Shown here one piece after another: positions 33,276 to 35,291 of a stretch of DNA of 35,291 nucleotides (position 1 is its first letter; each line of letters opens with the position of its first letter). This DNA is from JAFGMC01 sp963540515 (GTDB lineage: Bacteria > Pseudomonadota > Alphaproteobacteria > Rs-D84). The notes below the pieces were generated by a model. The model had not been told where the DNA came from. It saw nothing but the letters and a program-made list of their open reading frames with translations, and did not search any database. The stretch spans positions 1 to 35,291 of the forward strand of contig CAUTNA010000008.1 in NCBI GenBank assembly GCA_963540515.1. Direction: 5' to 3'. Both the position numbers and the translations under genes were made by a program.

Positions 33276-34553
33276 TTACAGTGGTAATATTATTCTTACC
33301 TTCAGTCCGCCAAGTCTGCTATTTTCTAAAAATATTTGACCACCATGATTTTCAAAAATTGTTTTAGCAATTGAAAGTCCAAGTCCTGTACCTTTTGATT
33401 CTCGAGACTTATCTAATCTTACAAAAGGACGCATTGCCTCATCTTTACTTTCATCTGGTATTCCAACTCCATCATCTTCAATCATAATTTCTATTCTATC
33501 TGTATAATCTTTTTCTGTTATACATACTTTTGATTTAGCATATTTTGAAGCGTTTTCTATTATATTTGTAAATCCTCGTGCAAGTGCCATAGGTCTTGCA
33601 TAAAATTGCGCCGGATTATCTGGAAATACTGTTTCAATTTTTTTCTTTTTATTTACTGAGTCTCTTGCAATTCTTGTTAACATCGTTGGTAATTCGGTTG
33701 CTTGTTCAATTTCAGGCATTTCACCACGAACAAAAGATAAATAACCATTTATCATTTCTGACATAGAATCAATATCACGTAACAAATCTTCTTTTGAAGA
33801 AGAGTCTGTTTCTATACCAAGTCTCATACGAGATAGTGGGGATTTTAAATCATGACTGACTGCATTTAACATATCTGTACGTGTTTTATTATACCTGTCA
33901 ATTCTTTCTTTCATTAAAATCATAGCAATAGCTGCTTCTCTTATTTCTTTTGAACCAGATGGAGTAAAATTTGGAGAATCTAAACCTCTTCCAAATCTAT
34001 TAGCTGCTTTTGCAATATTTCTTATACTTCTTGTGTGTCCTATTATAAACGGAGTAATAAGAATTGAAACTATTAAAATTGAACCAATCAGCCACAAAAT
34101 AAATACTTCTGTACTTGTTGAGTAAATTCTATATAGAGAAGTTGCAAATGTTATAATTTGAGAATCTTTTGATGGAATATCAATAAATAACAACCTTTTC
34201 TTTCTATCTATATAAATATTTGTTTTTTTACCAACTTTATTTAATAATTCTTGGTAAAGCAATCCTGCTTCCATAGATTTATTATCATTTCTTTTTGGAC
34301 GATTTAATTTTTGATTTACAGATACATTTATTCCTGCATTTAATGATATATCTTTAAGTGCTTCTGATTCATTTTTATCTATAAATTTTAGCATTGTAGA
34401 AATTTCTGATGCGAGACTTCGAGCCATTGTTGCGTGTACTTTTTTCCAATGGTTTCCAAAGAAAGCATTAGCAATTATTACCTCTGATATAACAAGAGGC
34501 AGTAAAATCATAAGAATTGTTCTTGATAAAAATCTTTTAGGTATCAATTTCAT
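33276..34553 (-). CDS. EnvZ-like sensor histidine kinase
   Basis: Inner-membrane sensor. Transmembrane helices lie at about residues 11-31 and 149-171, flanking a periplasmic domain of about 115 residues, then HAMP (about 172-225). The phosphoacceptor is H234 in NAVSHDLKSPLSRMRLGIE, an EnvZ-like box. The ATPase domain has N334 (ENASKYA), the G1 box DDGVGIPDE and the G2 box GTGLGLSIAK. It overlaps the response-regulator gene by 17 bases and so is its partner. Signal unknown; EnvZ relatives answer to osmolarity or envelope state. Confidence 0.93.
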   Translation of the reverse strand: MKLIPKRFLSRTILMILLPLVISEVIIANAFFGNHWKKVHATMARSLASEISTMLKFIDKNESEALKDISLNAGINVSVNQKLNRPKRNDNKSMEAGLLYQELLNKVGKKTNIYIDRKKRLLFIDIPSKDSQIITFATSLYRIYSTSTEVFILWLIGSILIVSILITPFIIGHTRSIRNIAKAANRFGRGLDSPNFTPSGSKEIREAAIAMILMKERIDRYNKTRTDMLNAVSHDLKSPLSRMRLGIETDSSSKEDLLRDIDSMSEMINGYLSFVRGEMPEIEQATELPTMLTRIARDSVNKKKKIETVFPDNPAQFYARPMALARGFTNIIENASKYAKSKVCITEKDYTDRIEIMIEDDGVGIPDESKDEAMRPFVRLDKSRESKGTGLGLSIAKTIFENHGGQIFLENSRLGGLKVRIILPL

Positions 34554-35181
34554 CAGATGTGCCTTTTATTATTTTATATCCAATTCCACGAATGGTTACA
34601 ATTTGTATACTTGATAATATACTTTTTAATTTTATCCGCAAGCGTTTTACAATCATTGGTGTTGCAGATACTATATTTCCAATTGGAGATATCAACTGAC
34701 TTAAAATATTTTTTTCTTCTGTTGATAATTGTAAAAGTATTTTTTGATTATTTGATATAATATAAAAATCATCTTTTTCAAATATTAAGTTTTTTAAAGA
34801 AACATCTGTATCCTTTTTAGATTTTTTAATTATATTTTTAAGCCTCAAGATTAATTCTTTTAATTGAAAAGGTTTTGATAAATAGTCATCAGCCCCACTT
34901 TCAAGTCCTTCGATTATATTTTCAGATGAATCCATTGCAGTTAGCATAATAACTGGAATATTGTTTCCATGACGGCGAATTTCTTTTAAAAAAGAAAGTC
35001 CGTCTAATCCCGTCATCATTCTATCTAATATTATAGCATCTGGTATAATACGGGCTAAAATTGGTTTTGCCTTTTCGGCAGATTCAACATCAATTACATA
35101 AAAATTATTTGTCTTAAGTCCTTTTACTAAACTGCTTCTTAAAACTTTATCATCATCAATTATTAAAACTGTCCAATTCAT
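34537..35181 (-). CDS. OmpR-family response regulator with shortened winged helix
   Basis: Receiver domain residues are all present: D10 and D11, phosphoacceptor D53 (ILDRMMTGLDGL), T81 and K103 in YLSKPF. The C-terminal output domain has the entry strands, LSTEEKNILSQL for helix 1 and VTIRGIGYKI for the wing. Between them only about 18 residues (IVSATPMIVKRLRIKLKS) stand where OmpR has about 35, so helix 2 and its turn appear deleted while the recognition helix remains. At 214 aa the protein is about 20 shorter than usual. It may bind DNA differently. Predicted leaderless start, with the kinase gene overlapping downstream. Confidence 0.88.
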   Translation of the reverse strand: MNWTVLIIDDDKVLRSSLVKGLKTNNFYVIDVESAEKAKPILARIIPDAIILDRMMTGLDGLSFLKEIRRHGNNIPVIMLTAMDSSENIIEGLESGADDYLSKPFQLKELILRLKNIIKKSKKDTDVSLKNLIFEKDDFYIISNNQKILLQLSTEEKNILSQLISPIGNIVSATPMIVKRLRIKLKSILSSIQIVTIRGIGYKIIKGTSDEIDT

Positions 35182-35187
35182 ATAATT

Positions 35188-35217
35188 AAATTAGCAAATA
35201 AAGGTTATATTTTTCAA
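35188..35217 (-). promoter_or_regulatory. Response-regulator promoter, predicted leaderless
   Basis: On the minus strand TTGAAA (35212-35217) and TAATTT (35188-35193, preceded by TGC) are 18 bases apart, and the ATG follows after 6 bases with no ribosome-binding site. The -35 overlaps the stop codon of the upstream gene. Confidence 0.45.
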
Positions 35218-35291
35218 TTAGTTTTATTGTATATAAATAACGCCCCTATAATATCGACAATAGAAGCAGAGTTAAATAACATAGTTGGAAC
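35214..35291 (-). CDS. C-terminal end of a gene cut by the window edge
   Basis: The minus strand is open from the window edge to a TGA at 35214-35216, encoding 25 residues that include SIVDIIGALFIYNK. It reads like the hydrophobic end of a protein, but so short a piece cannot be identified. It would be the gene upstream of the two-component pair. Confidence 0.35.
   Translation of the reverse strand, partial: VPTMLFNSASIVDIIGALFIYNKTN

Noticed and set aside
1..35291. CRISPR array, insertion sequence or complete integrative element
   Set aside because: No regularly spaced repeats, transposase, integrase or terminal inverted repeats were seen; the only mobile-element traces are the portal remnant and the restriction-modification locus.

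Overview
The window is very AT-rich bacterial DNA from what looks like an alphaproteobacterium with a compact, probably host-associated genome. The markers are a DUF2155 protein beside rplS, a RodZ/HTH membrane protein, an LptM-like lipoprotein with an alphaproteobacterial-style tail, Gram-negative outer-membrane beta-barrels and an EnvZ/OmpR-type pair. A phosphate acetyl/butyryltransferase-family enzyme hints at fermentation. Genus cannot be fixed from the sequence alone.

Layout. 1-1.3 kb: tRNA-Gly(CCC), followed directly by the C-terminal remnant of a phage portal gene and a 277-aa gene with a DUF4258-like N-terminus; this looks like an old prophage scar. 1.4-6.4 kb: rnhA, a YgjP-type metallopeptidase, a Pta/Ptb-family acyltransferase, then hisS-prfA-small membrane protein. 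6.4-7.3 kb: 920 bases without an intact gene, holding one decayed reading frame. 7.3-11.2 kb: outer-membrane barrel, leuS, family 2 glycosyltransferase. 11.3-13.3 kb: type II restriction-modification locus with an intact adenine methylase and an endonuclease split by an in-frame TAA inside its active site. 13.4-15.1 kb: miaA, a secreted protein, a 37-aa LptM-like lipoprotein, tRNA-Glu. 15.2-17.4 kb: rimM-trmD-rplS-DUF2155-membrane protein, divergent from cysS. 19.0-19.8 kb: rpsD with a structured leader and a strong terminator. 19.9-24.8 kb: an orphan 341-aa gene, recN, a second barrel, tRNA-Gly(GCC), rlmE and a free-standing SRP54 M-domain protein. 24.9-31.2 kb: uvrA, rodZ-like gene, dusB, ftsB-like gene, Pif1/RecD-type helicase. 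31.3-35.3 kb: CAT-anticodon tRNA, argS, sensor kinase and response regulator, and the tail of another gene.

Most genes serve translation (five tRNA-synthetase or release-factor genes, rRNA and tRNA modification, L19, S4) and DNA repair (recN, uvrA, helicase). The most unusual items are the M-domain protein without a GTPase domain, a three-way-junction RNA fold in the rpsD leader, several promoters whose -10 box lies 6-7 nt before the start codon (predicted leaderless mRNAs), the disabled endonuclease, and a response regulator with a shortened winged helix.
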